Below are positions 44,821 to 56,719 of a stretch of DNA of 64,000 bases, in pieces. The position numbers and the translations under genes are program-made. The notes under the pieces are model-generated. The model made no database searches. It was not told where the DNA came from and worked only from the letters and a program-made list of their open reading frames with translations. Origin of the DNA: Chionis minor (Eukaryota > Chordata > Aves > Charadriiformes > Chionididae); assembly GCA_013398295.1 (NCBI GenBank), contig VZSF01007905.1, positions 183,914-247,913 of the forward strand, in the 5' to 3' direction. Within the stretch, counting starts at the first letter, position 1. Every line of letters begins with the position of its first letter.

Positions 44821-46539
44821 TCAGGCTTCGTTAGGTGCCTTCATCCGCATGAGCACCACCTGACTCTTCTTCCTACAGCCGTAGACCACCAGTGCCACAA
44901 GAGCGGCCAGCAGGGCCACGCACACGAGCACGATGACCGCGACCACCACCCCTCTCTGTGTGCGCGTCAGCCCCCACTGCCCCCTCTCCTCCTCCTCTTC
45001 TCCCTGCCGGGGGGAGACCGGCGGCCCCGTGGGGGGCTCCGTCCAGGCACCCTCCGGCAATGCCTCCTCGGAGGGGTGACCGGGCAGCGGGGTGCCGGGA
45101 TGGGGGGAGGCAGTGGAGGGCCGGGAGGTGAGGAGCTGGTCCCGCGGCAGCTTGGCAATGGGGGTGCCCCGCAGGGCAGGGGGCTCGGCGCAGATGGGGG
45201 GTGTCTCGCCCACCTTGTAGGGGTTGTCCTCCAGCCAGCCCCGCAGGGGCAGGATGCCCTCGTCGCAGCGCCAGGAGTTGTTGTGCAGCTTCACCTCCCT
45301 CAGGGTGGCCAGTGGGGAAAAGATGCCGGCAGGCAGGTACTCCAGGGCATTGGAGTGAAGCTGCAGGTGCCGCAGCCCCGGGGTGGCCCCAAAGAGGCCC
45401 CGCGGCAGCGTCTGCAGCTGGTTGTGGTGCAGCGAGATGTTCTGCAGCTTGGGAAGCCCTTCCAGCACCTGGGTGTCCAGGCGGCGCAGGGCGTTGGAGT
45501 GCAGCGACAGCTCCAGCAGCTCCCCCAAGCCCCGGAAAGCCCCCGGTGCCACCAAGCGTAGCTGGTTCCTGCTGAGGACCAGGAGCTGCAGCTGGGTGAG
45601 GTTGCTGAAGACGGCAGCTGGGAGGGTGGAAAGCTCGTTCTCGTAGAGCCACAGCTCCCGCAGGTTAGGCATGGGCCCGAAGGCGCTGGGGGAGATGTCC
45701 CGTAGGCGGTTGACGTGCAGGGTGATCTTGGCAAGGGCGCGCAGGGGCAAGAAGATGCCACTCGGCAGGGCAGCAAGGAGGTTGTTGGACAGGTAGAGCT
45801 TCTGCAGGTTCCTGTTTTGCACGAAGAGCTCTGGGGACAGTGTCTCCAACTGGTTCTGGTGCAGCCCCAGCTCCTGCAGCTCCAACAGCCCGTCAAAGGC
45901 TCCCGCTGGGATCTGCCGGAGCCGGTTCTCATAGAGCCGCAGCACCTGCAGCCGCGCCAGCCCCTCGAAGGCCCGGGGCGGCAGGCGGTCGATGTTGTTC
46001 CTGGCCAGGTTGAGCTTGGTGAGGCTGGTGAGCTGGTCAAACACCCCCTCCTTCAGCTCCTGCAGGTTGTTCCCGTGCAGCTGCAGCTCCTTGAGGTTGC
46101 TCAGGTGGGCGAAGTGGGAAGGCTCAATCTGGAGGATCTGGTTGCTGGAGAGAAGCAGCGACTCCAGCTTGTCCAGGGGCTTGAAGACCTGCACGGGAAG
46201 CTCCTGCAGCTTGTTGCTGGCCAGGCTGAGGTAGCGCAGGTCGGGCAGGTCCTGGAAGGCCCCGGGGCTGATGCGCGACAGGTTGTTCTTCTCGATGCGC
46301 AGCCCGATCAGCAGGGAGGCGTTGCCGAAGGATGCGTTGCCCAGCTCGGCAATGCGCGTGTTGATGATCTGGAGGGTCATGGCATTCGCAGGGATGGGGC
46401 TGGGGACCGCGGTGATGCCAGCACCGAAGCACTCCACCTGGGCGGTCCGGACACACTGGCACTGCTCCGGGCACTGGCCACCAGCCAGCTGGATGCCCAC
46501 CAGCAGCAGCAGCCACCGCCACCAGCCTCCCCGCTCCAT
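44821..46539 (-). CDS. LRRC15: Leucine-rich repeat-containing protein 15 (LRRC15), 572 aa
   Basis: A type I membrane LRR protein, induced in mammals on stromal, fibroblast and invasive cells and implicated in cell-matrix behaviour. Residues 1-21 are a signal peptide. The LRRNT is CPEQCQC. About 15 LRRs follow, including LRIEKNNLSRISPGAF and FGPMPNLRELWLYENEL. The LRRCT has the LRRC15 form NSWRCDEGILPLRGWL, lacking the usual CDC. A Pro/Ser/acidic stalk covers ~472-529 and the membrane helix ~530-554. The 18-residue tail ends VVLMRMKAPNEA, nearly identical to the mammalian LRRC15 end. The acceptor is 5 nt before the ATG (exon start 46544). Length is close to human (581 aa). Third positions are strongly GC-biased, like CPN2. 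Confidence 0.97.
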   Translation of the reverse strand: MERGGWWRWLLLLVGIQLAGGQCPEQCQCVRTAQVECFGAGITAVPSPIPANAMTLQIINTRIAELGNASFGNASLLIGLRIEKNNLSRISPGAFQDLPDLRYLSLASNKLQELPVQVFKPLDKLESLLLSSNQILQIEPSHFAHLSNLKELQLHGNNLQELKEGVFDQLTSLTKLNLARNNIDRLPPRAFEGLARLQVLRLYENRLRQIPAGAFDGLLELQELGLHQNQLETLSPELFVQNRNLQKLYLSNNLLAALPSGIFLPLRALAKITLHVNRLRDISPSAFGPMPNLRELWLYENELSTLPAAVFSNLTQLQLLVLSRNQLRLVAPGAFRGLGELLELSLHSNALRRLDTQVLEGLPKLQNISLHHNQLQTLPRGLFGATPGLRHLQLHSNALEYLPAGIFSPLATLREVKLHNNSWRCDEGILPLRGWLEDNPYKVGETPPICAEPPALRGTPIAKLPRDQLLTSRPSTASPHPGTPLPGHPSEEALPEGAWTEPPTGPPVSPRQGEEEEERGQWGLTRTQRGVVVAVIVLVCVALLAALVALVVYGCRKKSQVVLMRMKAPNEA

Positions 46540-46544
46540 TGGGC

Positions 46545-47888
46545 CTGCAGCAAAAACAAAGCGGGGGGGGGCTTAGTCCCTGCCATTTCCCAGCCCCCCA
46601 AGGCCACTGCTGGGGATGGGCGCTGCTTTCTCCCCGGAAAAGGCCACTGAGTCCGTGGCCACACTCCTGCCCCCAGCATGGCAGCAAGGCAGAGGGGGGC
46701 AGGCGAGGAAGGCTGGGGACAGGCAGGGCTGGGCACAGCCCAGGGGGGGAGCGCGGAGCAGGACTGCCGGGGGGTGCTTTAGCTCCGATCCTGCAGGAGC
46801 CTGGGTTGACTGGTCCCTCTGCCAGCTCCCAGCCCGCACTGGGTACGGGGGTGGCCCTGTCTGCACCCTGTTCCCAGCACAAGGTCAGCTCTGTCTGACT
46901 TTGGCCATGAGAGTAGGGTGACCAGTGCAGGGTGGTCCTGGGAGTAGTGTCCAAGGAAGTCCGGGAGCCCAAGGGGAGTGAGGACTTTACAGCAAGGTCC
47001 TCCACCACCCCACAGGCACAGCCGCCACATACACCCTCTCCTCCCTCCTCTGGCCTGGGAGTTTTCCCCTCCCTGTAGATGAAAGCAGCAGCCTCATGCC
47101 AGGCTGGCACAGAGCAGCCCAGCACTAACAGCTTGAAGCACTAACAGGCAGGGAGAAAACCTGCAGCTCGCCCTGTCCCGAAGCACAGCTCGGCAAGTCC
47201 GGCAGCACAGGGGTCCGGGCACAGCATCCCGGCTGGCACAGCACCCCGGGGTGGTGGGGCACAGCCCCTGTTCTCCGCCCCAGCCCCCCCCTCCAGGGAA
47301 GGCGCTTGCGCTGCGGCAGGGAGGGAGAAACCCTCCACAAGCCAGCGCAGTCTGTGTTTCCCATATGGAAACAATCTACATCCAAGAACAGCTTTTATAG
47401 CAAGCCATTTATAAACTTCCCCAAACGCTCTGCACATCAAAAGCCCTGCTCATGTCACTCCCCAGTAAGGTGGCTCAGAGAGCATCCAAGCTGGAGCGCC
47501 CTTCAGGAAAGGCAGCTGAAAACAATTTATCTCCTCTTTTCTTCTAGGGACAAAAAACTTGCAGAGCAAGAGGCTCAATATTCCCTGTTGCTCAGCCCCT
47601 CAGCCTCCCACTGCTTGTAACCTCAGCCCCCCTAAATGTTACTTTCCCCTCCTTAATTTTCTTTATGGGTTATTATTTAAGATATGTTGCCTATGTAACT
47701 ATTTCAGCTTCCACAATGCCTAAGCGGGCTCAGTTAGTTGGAGAACCCTTGCAAGAGAAACATCTCCATCAAATTAAAAGATGCTGAATGTGCAGATCCC
47801 GCCGCCATGCCACCACCCCTTGGAGCTGCCCCAGAAATCCCCCAGGCCCAGGGCCACTTGCAGGGGTGGAAGTGGAGAGGAGACTTAC
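46545..47888 (-). other. LRRC15: LRRC15 intron 1
   Basis: Bounded on the - strand by GTAAGT (47888-47883) and a pyrimidine-rich acceptor ending GCTGCAG at 46545. There is no coding signal inside. Confidence 0.6.
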
Positions 47889-47947
47889 CCAAGTGTCCTG
47901 CAGCCGCGAGCGCCGAGCGAGCACAGCTCCGTGCTGGCAAGAGAGCC
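47889..47947 (-). other. LRRC15: LRRC15 non-coding exon 1
   Basis: A short GC-rich exon on the - strand ends in ACTTGG before GTAAGT. Its 5' end is placed about 27-30 nt downstream of a good TATA box. It contains no ATG, so translation would start in exon 2. Confidence 0.6.
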
Positions 47948-47973
47948 GAGTGTGGTTCATGCTTCCCCTCCCA

Positions 47974-48003
47974 GTATATAACCCGTCCAAATCAATGAAT
48001 CAG
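47974..48003 (-). promoter_or_regulatory. LRRC15: LRRC15 core promoter (TATA box, AP-1-like site)
   Basis: On the - strand TTATATAC occupies 47981-47974, properly spaced from exon 1. TGATTCA (TGAATCA on +) at 47997-48003 resembles an AP-1 site and lies just upstream. An inducible TATA promoter fits the cytokine-responsive expression known for LRRC15. Confidence 0.6.
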
Positions 48004-48009
48004 CACAGG

Positions 48010-51000
48010 GGCAGCATCAGGGTTAGGGAAAGCGCTGGAGCAGAGCTGCTTCCCACTCCTATTTCCTCAGCAAACAGAACGAGCGTCTCAAGGATGGAGT
48101 TTTGGGTTTCCCTCTCCTGAACCCCAGTGCTCTTGTTTGAAGACAAGCAGCTGTGCCCACAAATAGGCTGCTCACATCAGCCAGCACCCAGCTGGCTGGG
48201 GGACCTGAGGGACCACAGCTCGGCCCCAGGACCCCCCGGGTCCCCCATGGGACATGGCTGGGTGCCCTGACCGGTGCCAGACGAGGCAAAGCCAAGCCCC
48301 CGGGCACGATCCTGCCCGTCGCTGTCACACGTGCATACCGGGACTACTCCATGGCACCGCCTCGGCACACGCACAGCACGTGCCTCCCCAGCCACGGCCC
48401 CTGCGAGTGCCAGGACCTCTGGCCGTGCCCCCAGCCCGGGGCTGGCAGCACAAGCAGCGCCCCCCGCACGCTGACCCTGCCCAGGGTCCCAGCTCTCCTC
48501 CATGTCCCTCAACAGAAGCTGCAAACTGGCCAGGCACATGCAAGCACCCGCTCCGAGGGTGCTGGAGGTGCCACGGAGTGGGCACCAAGCAGGGGTCAGT
48601 GATGGTGCAGGTTCCAGCCAGAGGCCAGGTTGCTTCAGAGAGCCTTCAGCAAGGCGGAGCACCTCCCATCAGCACTGCCGTGCCAGCAGGCACTGAGAAA
48701 CCCCCGGATGCCGACTGCCGGCAGCCTCGCAGTCCCAAAGTGGCACACGCTGCCTTCTCCCTGGGGCCGGGGTGCAGCCTGCACACTGCTCTTCATCCTC
48801 AGATGCTGACACATGGGTGATGGAGCCCAGCGCCCGGGGGGTTTAGGAAGCAGGGCACAAGCCCGCCTCATCCATGTGTTCAGGGGCGCCTGCTGCCACC
48901 CCTCCCCTGTCCCCTGCAGCTCATGTGGGGGCACAGGGGTGCCCTTGGTCCCCTCCGCCCAGCCCAGGTCCCCCTCCCTTGCCCACCTCTCCTTGGCAGC
49001 TCCTGTTCAGCATCCGCCAGGAACGGATATTCGGGAGGAAGTCACTAGGGAAAGGCAGTGTGCCTGTCCCCTTTGGACTTCCCAGAGCCCGAGCAGCCCC
49101 GTGCTAACCACGGGGCCGCTGGAATTCCCCTGACCACGTCTAATCCCGTCTCAGCCCACCCATGTTGCCGCCAGCCGCAACAGCCCCTGCTCAGGTCCCA
49201 GCTGGCACTAACGAGCTGCTCAAGATGGGAACAGGATGGGGCTTCCGCTGGAGAGGAGTGAGGAAGGCGGCCTCCGCCCCACGCTGCGGTGTGCCGTGCC
49301 GAGCCGAGAGGGGTGGGAGGACACAGGCCCGTGCAGGGGACAGGGACCCTGTTCAAAGCAGAGATCAGACCAGGATAAATAGCAAACTGCAGGGATGGAG
49401 CGCGGAGTGTCCAGCCAGACTCAGAGAAGACAACAGGGGTCATGGGAAGAGGGTAGGGAGCAGGACCTCAGCTGGAGTCAACTGCCACCCGTGTGTCAGA
49501 CTGCAGAGCGGGCCCAGCTGCCGTGGGACATTCTGGATGGCCACGGACCCCTCCCCAGCCAGGGGGAGGACTACCTCCCAGTCACGCTCCTCGCCTGCTC
49601 CTGGAGCACAGGCCAGGGATTTGGGCATGGAGAAGGGGCACTTTGAAAACGCCACCCACAAGTGCTTTAGCTCACATTCTATTGACATAGCAGATTTTTC
49701 CCAGCGCCATGGTTCCCAAAATAATCTCCCCACTTCCTTGACAGTGATGCAGCTGGAGGTCAGGCGGCGGGCTTGGGAGCTGCCCACTCCCTGCAGCCCT
49801 GGCACAAGAGCCGGACTCTCGTAGCCTTATCGCCCCCTTATCACCGTCTCCGTCTGCCCGCTGCCAGCGCCGCTGGGCTCCTGCCTGCTCTGACTCATCC
49901 CAGAAGCACACAGCTTTCCAGCAAGGCAGCACAGAAATTAAACCCCAGCACTTCCGAAAAACCGCCACCCCGAGCCCAATCCGACAGAGGAATGTCAGAC
50001 TCAGCTCCTTCCACGCAACACTGCCCCAGGGGGGACGGGGATGCAGCGGTGGGTCCCCTCAAACACCCTGCCCTCAGGAGGGAGGGAGTTCAGATTATGG
50101 TCCCCATGGCCACGCAGTGCTCAAAGTTTCAGCCCAGCCCAGACAACAGCCCTGCCAAAAACCCAGCTGCCTCTACCCGGGCCTCGGGAACCCAGCTCCG
50201 GTTCCTGGTTGAGAAGGATGAGCCTGTTTTCAAGACATTCCTAAAAATAAAGCAAGGCTGAGTAACAGCCCAAGCCCGTGCACCGCACCCGCAGCCGAGC
50301 GGGAGCCGCTCCCGGAGGTGAGCGCACCGGAGCTTGCCCAGGGCTACGCGCAAGGGAGGGGAGCAGAGGGTGTGACAGCAGCGCAGACCCACTCCGCACA
50401 TCTGGAGGGGAGAGGCAGCCCCCAGAGACAGCATCTGGATGTGATTGAGGGCGAGATAAGTGTTTTGCAGAGGGAGGCTGCTCCGCGGAGCTCAGAGCTC
50501 ACACGGCACTGGATGGACTGGAGCAAACTTCACTCCATGGGAAATCCCCGGGGTCCAGCAGTGCTCTGGGGACCTTCCCCATCTCCAGCCACACCAGCCA
50601 GAGACAGGCTGAACCCCCTAGCCAAAACTCGGGCTAGTATGGAGTCACTGCCATGTCCCTGCACCTCTAAGGGAATGATGGAGCCCGAGGCGGGGGGACC
50701 TGCCAGACGCACAGGGAAAAGCAAGAGCACGTGGTGCTGCCGGCAGTCACAGCCCGGGCTGGAGGTGCCTCTGCACCCAAGAGCCCCCAGCGCTTTCCGC
50801 AGGCATTTCTCTGCATCCTGCTGAGCCCACAGGAGGGCTAGAGGTCCTGTGGCAAGTGGTTCAGGTAGCATTACCCCTGCCTGGGGCTCCCAGAGGACAT
50901 CAGGGCTGGGAGCAGGCAATCCTTGGCCACGCTCTCCGAGTCACTTGCATTTAGCGCAGTCTAGGTCCCCAGCCCCACCAGGGCTCCCATCTGTCCCGTG

Positions 51001-54000
51001 AGCTCTCACACAAGCCCTGGTGCTCCCCCGTGCTGAGCTCAGCCCAGAAACACCAGCAGCTGGGGAGGTCCCAGGAGCCCCAGAACAACAGCATCACCCA
51101 TTTTTGGGGAGGCCAGCCTTGCTCCCGGACAGTGAGACAGTCCACCACCCTGCTGGTGGGTGCACACCTCCAGCTCGTCCCCACAGCCAGGGTGGCAGGC
51201 GCAGCAAAGCCCAGTGGCTCTGAATCACCAAGGGACTTGAGACTGCTTGGAAAAACTCATGTAATCGCTAAAATTAGCAGCTTGTGGGTTTGGCCGGGAG
51301 AGCGCATTGCTCATCTGCCAAACAGCTGAGCGCGGTCACCCGCGCCGCACAGCCCGGCTCCCCCCACGCCTCCGGCTCCCGGCTGAACTGGCACCCCGGG
51401 AGGGACACGATGTCCCCAGCCCCCGCCACTCCCCCCCGCCAGATATTTTGCACTGCTGCAAAGCGCCTGCCACGCTATGAGAAACCCCCACGGTGGCCCC
51501 CGGTGCCGGCAGAGAGCAGCTGGCCCAGGGCTCGGGGCCAGAGTCCGCTCTGCTGAAGCGGAGGAGGAGGGCGGAGGGCTGGGCTAGGGGCCAGGGGAGG
51601 GGGTCCCCATGGTGCTCCAGCTTGGGGGGGGGACAGCAGACATCTCCAGGCCTGAGCTGTGCAGCAGGACACGTAGGCTTGAGCCATGGCCGAGGGGTGA
51701 AGGAAGGTGCCTTAGTCCTTAGGGAGTGGTGCTGGGGCCCCCGCACCCATCAGAGAGGCACCAGCAGCCGCTTCCCCACCTCACACCCCCCCCTAAACCC
51801 TTGGAGAGCTCCTCCATAGCCCCAGCCATCCAGCACCCCTGGCTTTTTCGGCTCCCTGCTGGAGGTAGGCAGGGCCAGTACTGCCCTGCCGCCCATGGCT
51901 ACAGCATACCCCCTCTGCACCTGGGGAAGGGGTGGGGACGCGTCCTGCCTTCCCTGGGGAAGCACGTGCGCAGGGCGGGAGCTTTGGGAAGCAGCAGCAG
52001 CCCTGGTACCTCCAGGATGGGCAGCAGCGATGGCCGTCAGGCTAACCCCCATCCAGGCACCGGCACAAGACCACAACCCTCCTGGAGCTCAAGGCAAACA
52101 GCATCCAGGGTCTCAAGCGCCAGCGGGGCTCGCCTGGCCAGCAGAACCGTCTCCTCCAGGCTCGGCCCTGGCCCGAGCCGCGAGCAATAGCAGCAGCACG
52201 CAGGGCTTGGCGCGGGCTCAGGGCAGCGCTAGGCTGGAAGGAATGTGGGGCTTGTGGCCAAGTCCGCCTGGAGAGATAATCCGAAGCGGAAAGAGCTTAT
52301 CCGATGGGCTCTGCGAGAGGGTGGAAGGACGGGCTGGAGCAGGAGGCAATGGCAGGGGGCTGTCCGTGCTCATGCACTGCGAGGTGTTTGCTGGACCAGC
52401 TTCGCCCCCTTCTCCATCTCCATAAAGCCATCCCTGGCACCAGGGAGTGCCCCAGAGACCCCTTCCCGACATCCCAAGGGGGAAGGGGTCCCATCTCTCC
52501 CCAGCGCCCAGAGGAAGCCAGCAGAGGAGTGCACAACAGTCTGAAAAGCTGCTGCCAGCCGTCCCTGGCTCCCTGCCCTGGGCTTTTTTCATCTAGAGAG
52601 ACACAAAGGCACAGCTGGAAGCCTGGCATGTCACAGAGAAACACCACAGTCCTACTGCAGTGATTGCACAAGAGGGGCTGAACCCGGTGCTGGAATGTCT
52701 CCGGGTGCTGCTGGAGCGGCAACTCACCCACCATGGCCCAGGCAAGAGGCTTTGCCAGGGCTGATCCATCTGCAAACACCCAGGAGAAAAGGGGATGTAA
52801 ACCCAGACTCCAGCTAGGAAAATGGAAGCATAACACCTCCATAGCTTGCCTCTTCTCTGGACAGAGCAGGGGCAAAGCAGAAGCATCAGGCCTCCTGATC
52901 ACTTTGAGAGTCTGTAAACACTCGCAACCCCAGCCATGTCCCATGGGTTCGTGCCTTTGGCTGTGTCTCCTCCCAGCTATTCTGTTATCCCTAGGAAATG
53001 CCACACTCTGATACCACGGCTGCTGAATCAGCTTCCCCAGGCAAGATGTGCTGGACGGAAGCCTGGAGGAGACACAGCCAATGCTCCGTAATGTCAGACA
53101 GAGGATCCCAGAGGCTCCTGCCTTGCAGCCAGCAGTCACACACACGCTCCTGAACCATGGAGCGCTGTGGGTTGTCTTCTCCGAGCACATCTGCCATCAC
53201 CTGGCGTCTCTTTGCCACCAGGCAAGCGAAGACCTGAGGTGCAGACTCCAACCTTGCTGCTGCCTGCTGGAGGGCTGAGCTTTAGCAGGCACCTACCTGA
53301 GCTCGCTCCCCTCTCCAAGCAGCGACAAGGGACCCCCAGCAGCCACTGGCCACATGTGGCCAAGGCGAGGGGACACAAGCACAGGACACAGGTTCTGGTG
53401 GCTTGGAAGGGTCCTGCAGCAGCCAGGAAACAGGCAGAGAGATGCCGGCACTTACGGCAGCAGTTCATTCCCTCCTCGCCACCGCAGTCTTCAGGGACTC
53501 TGCATTCAAGTCCTGACAGGGACTCCTTTGAGAGCCACACCTGCAGTGACATCAGGCTGGAAACACGCTGTGTACTCCATGGTACAGCATGGGGGGCCAG
53601 ACTGCTCCAGGGTTTCCTACAGCAGAGAGAGCAGGAGCAACTGCCACAGAAACAAGCGTTTGAGAGAACCAAGCGAGTTACAGAAGACCCTTGGCTACGC
53701 TGCCTTGGTGATGTACCCCAAGCGCTTCCAATTAGGATGCAGAGCCAGAGCCAGCTCGTGGTCTCGGAGTTCTAGTTAACATGCAGGGCTGTTAACTGGG
53801 ACTCTGTATCCCATAGAGGAGCCAAGGACGTGGAGCCAATCCCCTCAGCCACTGAGGGCAGACAGGCTTTGCAACCACCCTTTCCCCAGCAGCAGGGACC
53901 GCCCGGGCCAGGGATTAGACGCCTCCAAGCTTTTCCAGCCCACTGTCCCCCCAAGCCCAGCCTGGTGGCAAAGGCTGGGCAGCAGATCATGGAGGCGTGG

Positions 54001-56230
54001 GCTGCAGGGACCGTGACAAACTTTGCCAATACAACTGGCGATGGCAGGCCATGGGTGCTGCCCAGAGAGAGGGTCTGAGGAGCCCTCCCCGCTGCCTCCC
54101 GTCCCGCCACAGCCACCATCACACTGGCCTGGAAACACAGAGAAACAGGGATGGGATATAAATAAACATGTCCTTGGATTTCCCAGGCCAGGGAGCTTTG
54201 CAGGAAGCGCTGAGCTCTGCTGGGCAACAAGCAATGAGTCAGAGGCAGCTCAAAACAGGACACCTTAGAGGAAGAGTTAGCAGAACACCCCAGGCCCTTA
54301 TTGCTCCAGCCTTTTGTTGTCTGCTGACTTCACTTCCCCGTCTGGCTGAAGCCCGGGGAAAGCCCGATGACGGCATGTAAAGACGAATCATCTTCCTCCA
54401 AGCACTTGACTGTCCGCAGCCATGCGCCAAAGCCCCCACGTGCCAGAGCTCAGCGACTGCAGAACGGGAGCCAAAGGAGCAGTGTGCAGACCCAGCTGGC
54501 CCCACCGCAGGGCTGGGGTGGCCAAAGGAGGGTTCAAAAAGGTGGCAGCTGCCGCTCACCCTGTGCTTTTCCAGAGGTCAGGCATTAGGGTGTTGTATGC
54601 CCATACGGCGACCGAACTGTTGCTTTTCCTTAGACAGCGCGCATCTGAGCCACAAGCAAGTGCTTCTTCAGTGCCTCGCCGAGGCAGACAACCACCAGCC
54701 CGGTTTGTAAAACAATCTCCTCGTTAGTCCTCATTACACTTCCCTCCCGCCTGCTGCGAGCAGATGCTTGTGTGGCACCGGTCCGGCAGCATTGGAGCTG
54801 GCACAATGCTAAGTGGTCATTACAGCTGCCCAACCAAGAACCTAAATTCGTAACAACTGCCTCCCTTAGAGCACTAGCACGTAACCGCCCAGCAGCGCCA
54901 CCAAACAGGCTTCAAGTTGGTTTTGTACTCCTCTCAAATATATTGCAGTAAAAATTCTGGACCTTCTGTTTATGGATCCAGTTCCAGTCTGCTTTGCACC
55001 AGCTTTAGCAACTTTTACTTTTCCTTCTTTAGAGATGGCTCTAACTTGCGCTTAGCCATGCTTGCTAAATTTTGTTAAACCTCACCAGCAAGACAATGGT
55101 TATTTAGCACCACAGAAGCAACATTGCCTCTTTTCACAGCCTGGAAGAGGAATTCAAGTCCAGCAGCAGAACACCCCAAAACAAAGCAGTCCATAGTTTG
55201 TTCTCATTGCCTAGAGTAGCCCACAACAGGGAACACACCAAAAACACAGCAAATGCAAGATCTCTTCACCTCAGGCTTGTAAGGCGCCATTTCAAGGCCA
55301 CCCAGGAAAGATTGTGATAGTTAGAAAGTCAGTAAGGCTACAAAAGGACTGCTGGAGCATAGAGCCTCAATACCCGAGCAGCCAAGGAGCCACATCCAGG
55401 GGCTCTTTAATCCAGCCCTGGCTTTTGAGCACGACATCAGAGCTTTCAAGAACAAGCTAAGTCACATAATTAAGATAAAAACTAACAATTAAATCCAAGA
55501 GCTACCAAAGAAGCACAGGCAGTCTGACAGCTACCAGTCTACTTACAAATTAAAATATTCAAATAATTCAAAAATGTTTCAGTACGAAGACTAAAACCCA
55601 CACTCTTGCCTAGGGGTTGCATTCACGTACCAACACTTGAAAGGGCAGGAAGCCAGGGAGCAGTACTACGGAGTAAGAAAAGGTAAAAAGTACTGAATAT
55701 GACTGACTGTGCTACGGCACACTGAAATTTAACAGAGATATGTATGTTCCCCAGCCAACTTCAAAAAGAATTGGCAGCACTTCAGGGCCCTCAGTTCAGG
55801 CAGGCTCCCTCCCACTTTGCTGCATGCCTGTATTTTGCCAGCCAAGCCCAAGGAGAGACCATCCCCTTCTCTCCCAGCTCAGTTCTCAAACCAATGGCGC
55901 TCCTCTGGAGCTAAGCTTCAGCCCTGGGCACCCTGCTCTGTAGACCACTGGTCGAAGTTTAAGGATGAAAGTGTTTACTTAAAATTCGGAGTTGTTGTAA
56001 TGTTACAAAATTTCCAAAAAACCAACCAAACAACAAAATGCATCAAGATTATACTTCCTAGCCCAGCATCTTACTTATCTTGCTCTGCTTAAGCTAAAGG
56101 AAAGCAGTTAGCTCTACTCCTTCCTCCTGCTGTGTCCTGGAAAGGGGCTGAGGACAGAAAGCAAAAACTAAGACACTTGCACCATAGCATTCTGCCCCCA
56201 CCCCTGTTTTAAAAGGTCTCTTTCAGAATC
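48010..56230. other. LRRC15-GP5 intergenic region with composition boundary
   Basis: No gene supported. 48-54.7 kb is GC-rich with many composition-driven frames. From about 54.8 kb the sequence becomes AT-rich with frequent stops in all frames and stays so to the end of the window. No recognisable transposon or RNA gene was found. Confidence 0.55.
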
Positions 56231-56247
56231 TCCTCCTGAAAATACCA

Positions 56248-56253
56248 TTTATT
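56248..56253 (-). terminator. GP5: GP5 poly(A) signal AATAAA
   Basis: TTTATT on the + strand, AATAAA on the -, about 470 nt after the GP5 stop; 56254-56719 would be the 3' UTR. Confidence 0.65.
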
Positions 56254-56719
56254 TTCACAATAGGGAGACAAAACAGTACAGGCAGTATAAGGCATAATAG
56301 CATCTGGAGTACTCTGGGCAACCTTTAAAGCATGGTTGAAGCGGTGTTCCTACGCAGACTTCCCTACATTGATGCCCCTTCCATCGGAGCGGTGTGGGCA
56401 GGCGGTGGTGTCCAGCAGGGACAGGGCTGCAGCCCAAAGCAGGACACTGGCAGCGCACAGGCAGAGGTGGCCACAGATTTCCTCTCAGCTCTCCCTCCGG
56501 GTTCATGCACCAAGTGCTGTACAATATACAGTGACTACAACCACTTTTTGGCAGACACTAAGGTACATAAAAGCACATTTTCATTATGCTGTAAAGGCAA
56601 GGTCTTTATGGTTCTTACGACAAAGATTTGTAATCAATATCTGAATCAAGTGTCAACTGCCCAAAAGCTCAAAATGCATCCAAAACAGTGCTTCTAATCC
56701 TCTCTTTGGCTGGTTTTCT

